From: JADMIH01 sp036399775
GTDB lineage: Bacteria > Chloroflexota > Chloroflexia > QHBQ01 > JADMIH01
Assembly (NCBI GenBank): GCA_036399775.1
Contig: DASWMJ010000045.1
Coordinates: 1 to 64,000 of the forward strand
Reading direction: 5' to 3'
DNA length: 64,000 nucleotides
The notes beneath the pieces are model-generated. The model was not told where the DNA came from and ran no database searches. It saw nothing but the letters and a program-made list of their open reading frames with translations. Position 1 is the stretch's first letter, and every line of letters starts with the position of its first letter. Shown here piece by piece: positions 8,514 through 20,222 of this stretch. The position numbers and the translations under genes were made by a program.

Positions 8514-8830
8514 TCAAGCAGTTTGACGTCTATCTGGTGAATCTCGATCCCACCATAGGCAGTGAAATACAGAAAACCAGACCCTGCCTCATCATATCGC
8601 CCGACGAAATGAACCAGCATATCGCCACCGTTATCATTGCGCCAATGACCACGCAGGGGCAGAAGTATCCCACCCGCGTACCATGCAAATTCAAAGGCAA
8701 GGATGGGCTGATCGTGCTGGACCAACTACGGACTGTGGACAAAGCTCGCCTCGTCAAGAGACTGGGGCGGCTGAGCGCGGAGACACAAGAAGATGTGCTC
8801 ACTTTGCTCGCTAAGATGTTTGTTGCTTAG
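8501..8830 (+). CDS. mazF: MazF/PemK family endoribonuclease toxin
   Basis: 109 residues, full family length. Conserved features are FDVYLVNLDPTIGSEIQKTRPC (the PemK N-terminal signature with the catalytic Arg region), VIIAPMTT, the PTRV stretch and LDQLRTVDKARL. MazF cleaves mRNA at short sites and is held inactive by MazE, encoded just upstream. An alternative start is ATG 8507. All usual motifs are intact, so the pair looks functional. Confidence 0.93.
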   Translation: MGMVVKQFDVYLVNLDPTIGSEIQKTRPCLIISPDEMNQHIATVIIAPMTTQGQKYPTRVPCKFKGKDGLIVLDQLRTVDKARLVKRLGRLSAETQEDVLTLLAKMFVA

Positions 8831-8888
8831 ATGCCGGAACCACGCATCCGAGGCGGTATCCAGATCGATATTAAGCTGAGAGGCACAC

Positions 8889-9197
8889 ATGGAAGAAACC
8901 TTTTACACGCATGCTCTTTGGCGCGTGAAGCCGGACCGTGAGGAGGAGTTTATATTTGCCTGGAAGGCGCTGGCCGACGCCTTCTCACGCTTGCCCAACC
9001 CACCCAGCCACGGCACGCTCATCCAGAGCCTGACTGACCCGACATTGTTCTACTCCTTCGGCCCGTGGGATAGGTTGGAGGATATTGAGGCCATGCGGCA
9101 GGACCCGCAGGCTAGACAGGCTATTCAGCATGTTATGGCGCTGTGTACGGGAGCTACACCAAGCAGCTACCGCGTCGTAGCAGAGATCCGTATATAG
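8889..9197 (+). CDS. Antibiotic biosynthesis monooxygenase (ABM) domain protein
   Basis: 102 residues with the single dimeric alpha/beta-barrel (ABM) pattern: an N-terminal strand ending in ALWRVKPDREEEFIFAWKAL, a middle strand with GTLIQSL and LFYSFGPWDRLEDIEAMR, and a short C-terminal strand. Small ABM proteins are dimeric and often of unknown substrate, from heme or quinone oxidation to stress roles. GAGAGG lies at a good distance before the ATG. Confidence 0.8.
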   Translation: MEETFYTHALWRVKPDREEEFIFAWKALADAFSRLPNPPSHGTLIQSLTDPTLFYSFGPWDRLEDIEAMRQDPQARQAIQHVMALCTGATPSSYRVVAEIRI

Positions 9198-9236
9198 TGT
9201 CGCACATTACCAATGCTGAAGGTCTGATTCTGAGCA

Positions 9237-9245
9237 TGCTATAAT
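9237..9245 (+). promoter_or_regulatory. Extended -10 promoter element
   Basis: TGC followed by TATAAT (9240-9245), 31 bases before the ATG at 9277. No good -35 hexamer is seen, as expected for an extended -10 promoter. Confidence 0.5.
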
Positions 9246-9276
9246 CCACCTACGAATTACTGAGACGGTATTGCCA

Positions 9277-9510
9277 ATGCAGTTTGAGATCATTGGCCCC
9301 ATCGTAGATACCGAGACAATAGCGACCGGCAACGCCATACGCGAAGTTGCCCGACTGCGTAGGGTGTATGGCCCGGCTCGCTGGCGCAAACGCAAAGGGA
9401 TAGCAACCCTACTCCTGCATAATGGAGAAGTGCGGCAGGCTGAAGTACATTGGTATGAGGCGACAGGAATCGGCAGAAAAGAGTACAAAATCAAGCGGTT
9501 CTTGGAATAG
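9277..9510 (+). CDS. Conserved small protein of unknown function
   Basis: 77 residues, basic. It contains VDTETIATGNAIREVARLRRVYG, ARWRKRKGIA, and a C-terminal HWYEATGIGRKEYKIKRFLE. I recall near-identical signatures in uncharacterised proteins of cyanobacteria and planctomycetes, so this looks like a real, widespread family without assigned function. An upstream in-frame TTG (9271) is less likely. It lies 5 bases before the next small gene and is probably co-transcribed with it. Confidence 0.75.
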   Translation: MQFEIIGPIVDTETIATGNAIREVARLRRVYGPARWRKRKGIATLLLHNGEVRQAEVHWYEATGIGRKEYKIKRFLE

Positions 9511-9515
9511 GGAGC

Positions 9516-9752
9516 ATGAAAACACCAGATACCACCAAACAACAATTAGCCATCTGCATTCGCAATGATGGCTATCCGGTCTCATTAGAAGTCCGCAAAG
9601 TCTACCGGGTTGTCTCAGATACCGGGGCAGATGAGCATCACTTTATCAGAGTGCTTGACGAATCCGGCGAGAGCTACTTATATCCCAGTGAATACTTCAT
9701 CCTGGTTGATTTGCCGGATGACGTGAGAGAGGCGATCTTCATTACAGCCTGA
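9516..9752 (+). CDS. Conserved small protein of unknown function, partner of the preceding gene
   Basis: 78 residues, acidic: LAICIRNDGYPVSLEVRKVYRVV, HFIRVLDESGESYLYPSEYF and VDLPDDVREAIF. As I recall it, this small acidic family is common in cyanobacteria and Chloroflexota and has no assigned function. The basic upstream protein and this acidic one form a tight two-gene unit that could be a toxin-antitoxin-like or regulatory pair; that is inference from size, charge and spacing only. Confidence 0.75.
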   Translation: MKTPDTTKQQLAICIRNDGYPVSLEVRKVYRVVSDTGADEHHFIRVLDESGESYLYPSEYFILVDLPDDVREAIFITA

Positions 9753-9806
9753 TCTCCTGGCAAGTCGCCCTCGAAAACGAACAGGGTAAGATTCTGGGAG
9801 GAGACT

Positions 9807-10331
9807 ATGCCCAAACAAGATGAAGAGCGCGTGCCGGTCAAGATGCAGCCCACCTATGATGCCATCGTCAGCATAACCGATGAGGTCTGTAGGGAGCATC
9901 TAAACGACGAATACGCGACACTGGCGCGCAAAATGGCTGCCGCGCTGGCACGCAAGCGCCCCTCTCCACTGGCGACAGGCAGGGAGCGTACATGGGCCTG
10001 TAGCATACTCTACGCGCTGGGCCGGGTGAACTTCCTGCATGACAAGAGCCAGACCCCACACATGAGGATGGACGAGTTGTGCAAGCGGTGCGGCGTGAGC
10101 CAGGCGTCGGCCAGCGCCAAAGCCAGGATAATACATGATAAGTTGGAGCTTATGCAGCTTCACCCTGATTGGACCCTGCCAAGCAGGCTAGCGGACAATC
10201 CCCTCGCCTGGGTGTTAATGGTCAATGGAATACCTGTTGATGCGCGCTGGATGCCACGCGAATTTCAGGAAGGAGTCTATCGTATGGGTCTCATCCCCTA
10301 CATCCCCAACGATGGGCCGTCACAACATTAG
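9807..10331 (+). CDS. DUF6398 family protein
   Basis: 174 residues matching DUF6398 proteins: EVCREHLNDEYATLARKM, LARKRPSPLATGR, WACSILYALGRVNFLHD, TPHMRMDELCKRCGVSQASASAKA (helix-turn-helix-like), LADNPLAWVLMVNGIPVDAR and LIPYIP. Function is unknown; the HTH-like segment around residues 88-110 suggests nucleic-acid binding. A strong GGAGGAG precedes the ATG. Confidence 0.85.
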   Translation: MPKQDEERVPVKMQPTYDAIVSITDEVCREHLNDEYATLARKMAAALARKRPSPLATGRERTWACSILYALGRVNFLHDKSQTPHMRMDELCKRCGVSQASASAKARIIHDKLELMQLHPDWTLPSRLADNPLAWVLMVNGIPVDARWMPREFQEGVYRMGLIPYIPNDGPSQH

Positions 10332-10369
10332 CAACCGGCACTTTTGGTTAGGAGGTCAGGAGACACAAA

Positions 10370-10597
10370 ATGGAGTTAGTCCCTGTAGACTCAAGCATGG
10401 TTTATGCAGTGGCGTACGATCCTGACACGGAGGAGTTGCTTGTGATTTTCACCAGTGGCAAGACCTACATATATGAGGGAGTGCCACGCAAAGTGTATGA
10501 CGGTCTCATGTCCGCCGACTCGAAGGGGAGCTACATGGCGAGCTACATCATTGACGTATACCCCTTCTCAACACCTTCCCGCAGGCGAAAGGGATAG
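10370..10597 (+). CDS. KTSC domain protein
   Basis: 75 residues, nearly all one KTSC domain: VDSSMVYAVAYDP, LVIFTSGKTYIYEGVPRKVYDGLMSADSKGSYMASYI. The domain is named after lysyl-tRNA synthetase C-terminal fusions and is otherwise a small stand-alone module, thought to bind RNA or protein. GGAG is eight bases upstream of the ATG. Confidence 0.88.
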   Translation: MELVPVDSSMVYAVAYDPDTEELLVIFTSGKTYIYEGVPRKVYDGLMSADSKGSYMASYIIDVYPFSTPSRRRKG

Positions 10598-10623
10598 ATT
10601 AGCAGAGGCTTGGAAGGTAAACT

Positions 10624-11244
10624 CTAGCCGTTCGAAGCCCATATCAGCTTCATAGGCAGCAAGAACCCCCGCCGCTTCTCCACCCACTCGACCCGCAGAC
10701 CCGCCTCACGTATTATCCTCTCCGTGTCCTGATTCAGCCTGCACCCATCAGCTACTTTAGCCCAGAGAGGTGCCAGCACGTCCTGGGCGCGTGCGGATAC
10801 AGGGTTGGTGGAGCGAACATGCTCAAGGAAGCGTGCAGGAGAGCCGGGCTTGAGGACGCGGCGGGCTTCGGCCAGGGCGAGCGCGGGGTCCGGGATGGTA
10901 CAGAGGGCCAGGTTGCAAACGAGGCCGTCGAATGTGGCATCAGCAAAGGGAAGGCTCATGGCGCTGGCTGCTATGGGGGTGATTCGGGTGTGGGCGTGCC
11001 GCGCTTTGTCCCGGAGGCGTAGGATGCTCGCCAAGTCCGGCTCTGTAGCGATTACCTTTGACGAGGCAGCGTAATAGCGCAGGCTGAGGCCGGTGCCCGC
11101 GCCTATCTCTAAAATGAGGCCATTGAGCCGAGCAATCAATTTGCGCCTGCGCGAACCGAGCACTAACATCTCCACCGGACCTTGCAAGGCCAGATCGTAC
11201 ATGAAGGCTGAAATGTATCGCCGAGTAGAGAGTTCGTTGCTCAT
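10624..11244 (-). CDS. Class I SAM-dependent methyltransferase (UbiE/Methyltransf_11 type)
   Basis: 206 residues. Motif I is ILEIGAGTGLSLRYY (about 45-59), then VIATEPD, AMSLPFADATFDGLVCNLALCTIPDP and RRVLKPGSPARFLEHV. The phrase resembles phosphatidylethanolamine/quinone-type methyltransferases of about 200 residues. Substrate unknown. It points toward the KTSC gene, with 26 bases between the two convergent ends. Confidence 0.88.
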   Translation of the reverse strand: MSNELSTRRYISAFMYDLALQGPVEMLVLGSRRRKLIARLNGLILEIGAGTGLSLRYYAASSKVIATEPDLASILRLRDKARHAHTRITPIAASAMSLPFADATFDGLVCNLALCTIPDPALALAEARRVLKPGSPARFLEHVRSTNPVSARAQDVLAPLWAKVADGCRLNQDTERIIREAGLRVEWVEKRRGFLLPMKLIWASNG

Positions 11245-11428
11245 AAAGTTGGCCCAATCTTTCTGAGAGTTTATTCGGCACCGCTCAACATATGCAACTT
11301 AGCCGGATTACTTGATGAAGGGTATACTTGTTGATGCTTATATGGATATTGCAACGATAGACGATACTGGTTTGATGCAACATCTTGCGAAGAATTGCAA
11401 TTGCCCTGCGGGAGGCACCAGTCTTTAC

Positions 11429-11893
11429 ATGGTAGAGCAAATTCCCACACCGGACGATAAGGTTGTCATAGAGGCGACGTACCCAGGCGTCAAGCCGGAA
11501 GAGCTGTTCCGCTACCTGGTAGAGCCGCAATTGGTCACCCAATGGTGGCCGCCCCAGGCAGAGACCGACCCGCAAATGGGCGGCGCTTATCACCTCCAAT
11601 GGCCCGATATGGACTGGCACCTCAGGGGGCACTACAATCTTTACGAGCCTCCTCACAGGCTGGGCTTCACCTGGCAGTGGGACCACGAGCCGGAGATACC
11701 CACCAGGCATGTCTCGATGGATATTGACCCACATGATGGGGGCACAAAGCTAACCGTGACACACGGCTTCTACAACGACTCTCCGAGGGATCGGGAGGAG
11801 CGCCAGGGCCACACTGACGGCTGGACCCACTTCCTGGGCAGGCTGCAAGCGCTATTGAGCAACGGAGGGACAAACGAACATGATGCATGCTAG
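11429..11893 (+). CDS. SRPBCC (AHSA1-like) domain protein
   Basis: 154 residues of helix-grip fold: VVIEATYPGVKPEELFRYLVEPQLVTQWWPPQ, MGGAYHLQW, LRGHYNLYEPPHRLGFTW, HVSMDI and LTVTHGF. AHSA1-type proteins bind hydrophobic ligands or regulate chaperones. I placed the start at ATG 11429 (GGAGG upstream); the longer reading frame adds 39 residues unlike the family. It overlaps the next gene by 14 bases. Confidence 0.82.
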   Translation: MVEQIPTPDDKVVIEATYPGVKPEELFRYLVEPQLVTQWWPPQAETDPQMGGAYHLQWPDMDWHLRGHYNLYEPPHRLGFTWQWDHEPEIPTRHVSMDIDPHDGGTKLTVTHGFYNDSPRDREERQGHTDGWTHFLGRLQALLSNGGTNEHDAC

Positions 11894-12923
11894 CTCAACC
11901 CTTACCACAGAACAAGGCTCACACTTCGCACGCCTGGCATTGGAGGGCATCCACAGGGAGTATCCCAACAAGCTAGATCACGTCATAAACGGCCCCGGCG
12001 ACCTGCAAAGCCCCAGGGCGCTCCACCCGGCCTTCTACGGCTGCTTTGATTGGCACTCCTCCGTACACGGTCACTGGATGCTCGTGCGCCTGCTGCGCCT
12101 CCTCCCCGATCTGCCGGAGGCGGAGGAGATACGCGCAGCCCTGGGCCGCAACCTGACGGCGGAGAACCTCCAGGCAGAAACATCCTACCTCGGCCAGCCG
12201 CATCGTGCATCCTTCGAGCGGACCTATGGATGGGCATGGCTTCTCAAGCTGGCAGAAGAACTCTATACATGGGACGACTCGCAAGGCAAAGAGTGGTCGC
12301 GCAATTTACAGGGCCTCACGGAAATCTTCGTGCAGCGCTACCTCGATTTCCTCCCCAAGCAGACATATCCCATCCGCACCGGCATCCACCCCAACACCGC
12401 CTTCGGACTGGCTTTCGCCCTGGACTACGCCCGGACGGTAGGTATAAGCGAACTAGAAAACCTCATCGCGCAGCGCAGCCTGTCGTACTACTCGCGCGAC
12501 GAAAACTGCCCGGCGATATGGGAGCCGGGCGGCAGTGATTTCCTCTCTCCATGTCTGGTAGAAGCCGACCTGATGCGCCGCGTTCTCCCTGCGGGCGAGT
12601 TCCATCGCTGGTTGGAACGCTTTCTTCCGGGCCTGCCAAAGGGCGAACCGGAAAACCTCTTCACCCCCGCCACCGTGAGTGACCGCACCGATCCGCAGAT
12701 AGTCCACCTCGACGGCCTCAACCTCAGCCGTGGCTGGTGTATGCATAACATCGCAGTGGCCTTATCGTCTGATGATCCTGCCTACCCTGCGCTCGCCAAC
12801 TCCGCAGAACTGCACGCCCAGGCCAGCCTACCACACGTCGCCAGCGGGGACTACATGGGCGAGCACTGGCTGGCGTCGTTCGCGGTGTATATGCTTTCTA
12901 CTCCGCAACCACGTACCGCATAG
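11880..12923 (+). CDS. DUF2891 family protein
   Basis: 347 residues, full length for DUF2891. Typical blocks are LHPAFYGCFDWHSSVHGHWML, RTYGWAWLLKLAEEL, GIHPNTAFGLAFALDYAR, WEPGGSDFLSPCLVEADLM and LNLSRGWCMHNIA. The repeated aromatic/His helices suggest an alpha/alpha toroid like glycan-processing enzymes, but no activity is established. Overlap with the SRPBCC gene implies co-translation. Confidence 0.92.
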   Translation: MMHASSTLTTEQGSHFARLALEGIHREYPNKLDHVINGPGDLQSPRALHPAFYGCFDWHSSVHGHWMLVRLLRLLPDLPEAEEIRAALGRNLTAENLQAETSYLGQPHRASFERTYGWAWLLKLAEELYTWDDSQGKEWSRNLQGLTEIFVQRYLDFLPKQTYPIRTGIHPNTAFGLAFALDYARTVGISELENLIAQRSLSYYSRDENCPAIWEPGGSDFLSPCLVEADLMRRVLPAGEFHRWLERFLPGLPKGEPENLFTPATVSDRTDPQIVHLDGLNLSRGWCMHNIAVALSSDDPAYPALANSAELHAQASLPHVASGDYMGEHWLASFAVYMLSTPQPRTA

Positions 12924-13006
12924 TAGGCACAGAAGACAGGAAGATTGTTATTATGTCTTGTAGTATGAGGGGCAGAACAAACCTGCGCATTGCATTTTCC
13001 ACTTAT

Positions 13007-13327
13007 TTAGGAGCCAATATTCACTACCTCACCGGGCTTGACCGTTCCTAATACTCCCAGGAGAGCGGGTATAAGTGGTTGGAGCACTTCGTATTTGTTC
13101 TGTCTAACAACAAGCACAACAACCGCAATAGCATAGTCGCTCAGATTCTGTTGGTAGCGCATACCACGATCAACAGTGACAAATACATCGAACGATTCCT
13201 CCGCTAACCTGAGTAGATTGCCATTCCTTATACTTGCCCAGCCCACCTCTGGCACAGTCAGGGCTACATGCCCAGATAGCTCACGTTTTAGCCTTCTAGG
13301 CACGCACTCATCCAACAAGATTCTCAT
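13007..13327 (-). CDS. DUF5615 PIN-like toxin
   Basis: 106 residues. ILLDECVPRRLKREL at the N-terminus and FDVFVTVDRGMRYQQNL in the middle hold the acidic residues of the PIN-like DUF5615 fold. These proteins are predicted ribonuclease toxins. The start overlaps the stop of the upstream DUF433 gene by 4 bases, the usual antitoxin-first order. Confidence 0.9.
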   Translation of the reverse strand: MRILLDECVPRRLKRELSGHVALTVPEVGWASIRNGNLLRLAEESFDVFVTVDRGMRYQQNLSDYAIAVVVLVVRQNKYEVLQPLIPALLGVLGTVKPGEVVNIGS

Positions 13328-13575
13328 CCAGGCGCATCCGATTGTGCAACCGCAACTTGCGAAATAAGTGCTGCTATTGAGGCTGCAAGCACTGCTACAG
13401 CCTGAGCGCGGTCAACGGTTGGGAAATCATCGAGGAACACCTCAAGGGGGTCGCCTGCCTCAAGATAGTCAAAGAGCGTCTCAACTGGGACACGCGTTCC
13501 TGCAAACACTGGCGTACCTCCCAGTATTTCGCGATCACAAATGACCAGTTGCGTTATCGTTCTAGTATCCAGCAT
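13324..13575 (-). CDS. DUF433 antitoxin
   Basis: 83 residues: ILGGTPVFAGTRVPVETLFDYLEAGD and FLDDFPTVDRAQAVAVL are the DUF433 signature, a helix-turn-helix module normally paired with DUF5615 or other PIN-like toxins. A clear AAGGAG precedes the ATG. It is expected to bind its own promoter and the toxin. Confidence 0.92.
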   Translation of the reverse strand: MLDTRTITQLVICDREILGGTPVFAGTRVPVETLFDYLEAGDPLEVFLDDFPTVDRAQAVAVLAASIAALISQVAVAQSDAPG

Positions 13576-13947
13576 AGGTTACTCCTTTCGCTCATGCATT
13601 CCCTCCTAATTATACACCTCCAACGAAGATGCATATATGCCGCGAAGCGTAAAGTTCTCTATCAATAAATCTCCCATGGGCTGTTCCCTACCACACCACC
13701 TGTGGATGTGCAAAACTCCCTCTTTCGACTGATTGACTCCCCTTCCTGCCCTCTGATATACTTGAATTGAACACCTGTTCTGATTATGTCTACCTGGCCC
13801 CTTTACCTTGAGTGCTACAATCGCACTGTAGAAGTCTTTCGATTGTGGCTCATCAACCGAACGCCCTTGAAGCAATCTATCTAAATAGGGGATAATTGTA
13901 TGCTCCGAAGTTACAACAAGTCTGAAAGAAACGGATACATAGAGTCT
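13576..13947 (+). promoter_or_regulatory. Intergenic region with candidate uvrA promoter
   Basis: No convincing gene. TTGAAG (13867-13872) and GATAAT (13891-13896) are 18 bases apart and form a plausible promoter reading toward uvrA, with a start site near 13903. The minus-strand open frame here overlaps uvrA and has no recognisable features. Confidence 0.4.
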
Positions 13948-16953
<3,006 letters not shown>

Positions 16954-17015
16954 AGTGGACAACAGGGAATGAAGCAACGCACTTATTCGGGCTGAAGCGT
17001 TATTGAGGTAAGGAT

Positions 17016-17240
17016 ATGAGAAGTATTGACCTGGACGCTGTTGTTACCGAGGACGGCAAACTAATTATAGACGTGCCCCCCGATATTAGACCGGGAGAGC
17101 ACCACGTTCGGTTAGTAGTAGAAGAGCGTCCTGACCCCAGAAAAGACGGCACTGTTGAATTCCTTGTTATTCACGTCGACTCCTGGCCTGATGACCTTTC
17201 GTTGAGCAGAGAGGCGATGTATGGCGATGATGGAAGGTAG
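17016..17240 (+). CDS. Putative antitoxin paired with a PIN-domain toxin
   Basis: 74 residues, acidic, no recognised family. The first half (VVTEDGKLIIDVPPDI, HHVRLVVEE) suggests a short beta-rich dimer, and the C-terminus (SWPDDLSLSREAMYGDDGR) could wrap the toxin. It overlaps the PIN gene by 20 bases, the main reason for calling it an antitoxin. Confidence 0.7.
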   Translation: MRSIDLDAVVTEDGKLIIDVPPDIRPGEHHVRLVVEERPDPRKDGTVEFLVIHVDSWPDDLSLSREAMYGDDGR

Positions 17241-17691
17241 GAGCGTTTTCCTTGACACGAATGTACTCGTTTATGCCACAATCCATCAATCCATCCTGCA
17301 TCAAGAAGCCCAGGCAGCAATCTCCGATTACAAGAGAAAGAACGTAGAGACCTGGATCAGCCGCCAGGTTATACGAGAATATCTGGCAACACTTACCCGC
17401 TCGAATACTTTCACCAGCCTGGGGAACCCAATACCTGTTGCGACACTTGCCGCCGAGGTTCAGCTTTTTGGGAACCAGTATCGGATAGCGGAAGATAATC
17501 GTGTCGTCACCAGGGAACTGCTGGACCTGATAACCATGATCCCAACAGGCGGCAAGCAGGTTCACGACGCAAATATCGTCGCAACCATGTTGGCCTATGG
17601 CATCCGGGAACTTCTGACCCACAACACTACAGATTTCGCCCGCTTTGCTCCATTTATTAACGTGGTGCCACTGTCGGCACAGACGAAATGA
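17221..17691 (+). CDS. PIN-domain toxin (VapC-like)
   Basis: 156 residues. The acidic residues of the PIN active site are visible: FLDTNVLVYA (Asp), VIREYL (Glu), HDANIVA (Asp) and TTDFARF (Asp), in the right order and spacing. VapC-type enzymes are Mg-dependent RNases. Starts at 17221 or 17227 are both possible. Confidence 0.88.
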   Translation: MAMMEGRSVFLDTNVLVYATIHQSILHQEAQAAISDYKRKNVETWISRQVIREYLATLTRSNTFTSLGNPIPVATLAAEVQLFGNQYRIAEDNRVVTRELLDLITMIPTGGKQVHDANIVATMLAYGIRELLTHNTTDFARFAPFINVVPLSAQTK

Positions 17692-17932
17692 CTTGGAGAT
17701 TTACCTTATGGGCGCGCTAATTGGGTTTCCATAGGCTATATTGCCCTACCGAAGAGTCGTCTATCAACAACAATAACACCTACTTAATAACCTGACTTAA
17801 ACTCTAGTAGGAATGGTTCGCGAACCACTCCTACTATTGCGCGCCTGGAACTAACCCCAGCAGAGCAGTGTACATTCTGTACAAGCCCTCTGACCTGCCA
17901 GCGTGCCATATTCTCTATCAGGAAGCGCAACA

Positions 17933-18667
17933 ATGCCCCGTAGCCTCCATATTCTGGCCTGGGTAATCCTCAGCCTGCTAATCTTCGCCGCGTGTGGTGG
18001 GCCTGCCGCGCCCATCCCCACAGTAACCCCAGCAACCAGTCAAGCTACGCCTGGGCCGCGCGCCATCACCTTCACCACTCAAGATGGCGTCCAATTGAGC
18101 GGCACGCTATACGGGCAGGGCACCGCAGCTATCATCTTCTCACACATGTCGGAGGGCAGCCGGGCAGAGTGGCGCGACCTGCCTGAGAAGGTGGCAAGCA
18201 TGGGCTATATGGCTCTCGCCTACGACTTCAGAGGCAGGGGAGAGTCAGAGGGCGCGTTCGACCCGCCAGCCTCTAATAAAGACCTCATGGCTGCCGTTGC
18301 CTTTATCCGCAAGGAAGGGACGCAGAAGATAGCGCTAATCGGCGCCAGCATGGGCGCTATGGCGTCGGCTAAGGTCGCGGCTGTGGAGAAGACGGAAGCG
18401 GTAATCTGCCTGGCGGGCGGCATCTCCTGGAGCGGCCTGGAAGTCAGCGACCGGGAGCTTGCAGCGATAACTGCGCCCTTGTTGGCCATCACCAGCGAAG
18501 AGGACCACTTCGTCAAGGACACGCTCCACATCTACGAAGTAGCATCTGGTCCCAAAGAGAAGTACCTCTATCCTGGCAGCAACCACGGCACCGACTTGTT
18601 TAATATTCACGGAGAAGACCTCTCCCAGCGCATCATCAACTTCATTCTGAAGAATATGCCCCTATAA
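17933..18667 (+). CDS. Secreted lipoprotein alpha/beta hydrolase
   Basis: 244 residues. The N-terminal signal peptide ends in a lipobox (LLIFAAC), so the mature protein should be lipid-anchored outside the membrane, followed by a Pro/Thr linker. The hydrolase core shows the oxyanion/strand region IIFSHMSEG, YDFRGRGESEG, nucleophile elbow GASMGAM, an acidic loop SEEDHF and catalytic His in SNHGTD. The ATG at 17933 has GGAAG at the right distance. Substrate unknown. Confidence 0.88.
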   Translation: MPRSLHILAWVILSLLIFAACGGPAAPIPTVTPATSQATPGPRAITFTTQDGVQLSGTLYGQGTAAIIFSHMSEGSRAEWRDLPEKVASMGYMALAYDFRGRGESEGAFDPPASNKDLMAAVAFIRKEGTQKIALIGASMGAMASAKVAAVEKTEAVICLAGGISWSGLEVSDRELAAITAPLLAITSEEDHFVKDTLHIYEVASGPKEKYLYPGSNHGTDLFNIHGEDLSQRIINFILKNMPL

Positions 18668-18719
18668 AGTAGGGCTGTGTCAACGTCGCTAAAACGCCTT
18701 ACCACTAGAAAAAGTGGTT

Positions 18720-18769
18720 GTCTATGTAAGGGAAGTTGGCGCTTCGCCGCCAATTTCCCTTACATAGAC
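18720..18769. terminator. Long inverted repeat (22-base arms, 6-base loop)
   Basis: Arms 18720-18741 and 18748-18769 pair with one G-U change. It lies between the hydrolase and VOC genes and resembles the sequence at the window start. Likely a terminator or a mobile hairpin element. Confidence 0.75.
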
Positions 18770-18904
18770 AAAAGAATACTTCTCTTCTGAAGTAAAGCCT
18801 GGTGGGTTGCGCGACAAAGCTGGAAAGGATAAACTGGACTGTCTGCTTTTTGCCTGTGGGCAACGGGGCAGATATAGACCCGGTTGTGTAGGAGTGTGTA
18901 AGAA

Positions 18905-19321
18905 ATGCCTGGAATTACCCCTGAGCTTGTCGTGTCGAACCTGGCCCAATCAATGCAATTCTATGAGGCGTTGGGCTTCGTGAAGGACAACGAGGGAATA
19001 GTTGATGAGAATGGCTCGCAGTGGAACAGTCTCGTGCTCGGCGGCGCTCATCTCTGGCTTCTCCGGCAAGACGTAGACTCTACCCTGCAAGAGGGTGCCC
19101 CTCGCGGCAACGGCGTCCACCTCTACCTATCGGTGGACGATGTTGACTCCTTATACGAGGAGGTTAAGGCGAAAGGCTTGCAGATGAACGTAGTGCAGGA
19201 GATAGAGACCCTCTGGTATGGCCTGCGCGAGTTCAAAATGGCCGACCCCGATGGCTACGTGTGGACCCTCAACTCGCCGGTGAGCGAGGCGGCAGCCGAA
19301 AGCACGGGCGAGGATGCCTGA
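18905..19321 (+). CDS. VOC family (glyoxalase/bleomycin-resistance fold) protein
   Basis: 138 residues with the VOC pattern: PELVVSNLAQSMQFYEALGF, then ...HLWLLRQDVDS, GVHLYLSVDDVDSLYEEVKAKGL and the C-terminal GLREFKMADPDGYVWTL. The Glu/His metal ligands can be placed but the substrate is unknown. GGAG lies upstream of the ATG. It overlaps the glycosylase gene by 8 bases. Confidence 0.88.
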   Translation: MPGITPELVVSNLAQSMQFYEALGFVKDNEGIVDENGSQWNSLVLGGAHLWLLRQDVDSTLQEGAPRGNGVHLYLSVDDVDSLYEEVKAKGLQMNVVQEIETLWYGLREFKMADPDGYVWTLNSPVSEAAAESTGEDA

Positions 19322-19970
19322 CGCCAGCCTCGAAGCCGCACTGGCGCACCTTTCAGCCGCTGACCCCGTAATGGCCCGCCTCATCAACGAGCGCGGGCCT
19401 CTACAGCTTTCCTATACCACCGATTATTTCTATACCTTGCTTGACGCTATCGCCTCGCAACAGCTCTCAAGCAAGGCCGCAGCCACTATCGTCAACAGGA
19501 TAAAAGCCCTCGTCCCCCATCGCGACACCCCCGACCCGCAGAGCATCCTGGACCTACCGGATGATTCTCTGCGAACTGCCGGGCTGTCGTGGAAGAAGGT
19601 CAGCTACGTCAAAGACCTGGCAAGGCACGTCGCTTCAGGCGAGCTTGACCTTGAGCACATTTCGCAGATGGAAGATGAAGAGATAATCAAGGAATTGGTG
19701 GCCGTCAAGGGTATCGGGCGGTGGACGGCGGAGATGTTCCTCATATTCTCCCTGGCGCGGCCCGACGTAATGGCGGTAGACGACTACGGCCTGCAAGTCG
19801 CCATGCAGCGCCTCTACAACCTTTCCACCCTGCCCAAGCCCGCCGCTATGCGCGAGATAGCCGAACCCTGGCGGCCCTGTCGCTCCTACGCCTCCCTCTA
19901 CCTCTGGCGCAGCCTCGACAACTCTCCCAAAGTAGCCGCAATGGAAGTGCAGATGATGCACGATGGGTGA
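19314..19970 (+). CDS. DNA-3-methyladenine glycosylase II (AlkA/Mag-type, HhH-GPD)
   Basis: 218 residues. Helix-hairpin-helix LVAVKGIGRWTAEMFLIF is followed by the catalytic Asp of the GPD motif in VMAVDDYGL. The length fits the short Mag1-like class without the AlkA N-terminal domain. It excises alkylated bases for base excision repair; uvrA and a YcaQ-type glycosylase lie in the same window. Confidence 0.92.
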   Translation: MPDASLEAALAHLSAADPVMARLINERGPLQLSYTTDYFYTLLDAIASQQLSSKAAATIVNRIKALVPHRDTPDPQSILDLPDDSLRTAGLSWKKVSYVKDLARHVASGELDLEHISQMEDEEIIKELVAVKGIGRWTAEMFLIFSLARPDVMAVDDYGLQVAMQRLYNLSTLPKPAAMREIAEPWRPCRSYASLYLWRSLDNSPKVAAMEVQMMHDG

Positions 19971-20016
19971 TCCCGACTGTTCTCCAAAAATTATATCTAT
20001 CAAGCTGTAATTATGG

Positions 20017-20022
20017 TATACT
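20017..20022 (+). promoter_or_regulatory. Candidate -10 element
   Basis: TGG followed by TATACT, 200 bases before the start at 20223. No recognisable -35. If used, the following gene has a long leader. Confidence 0.3.
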
Positions 20023-20222
20023 TAACCTCGAACATAGGGCTATAACTTACCCATATCGCAGTAACACAGCATCTATGCCGAAACGTGCTATTTAGTTTCG
20101 ATATTGAAGTCGCGTGACTGTGATTTGCGTGTAATGTAGCTTTGAAGAGGCGCGATCCATATCATACTCTGCCTGAGCCTTTGCATATTCAATGGCAGTT
20201 AGCAGTTATAGGAGTACAGTTG

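Noticed and set aside
17810..17840. tRNA-like T-loop (GGTTCGCGAACC)
   Set aside because: A short palindrome without an acceptor stem or anticodon arm; no cloverleaf can be built.
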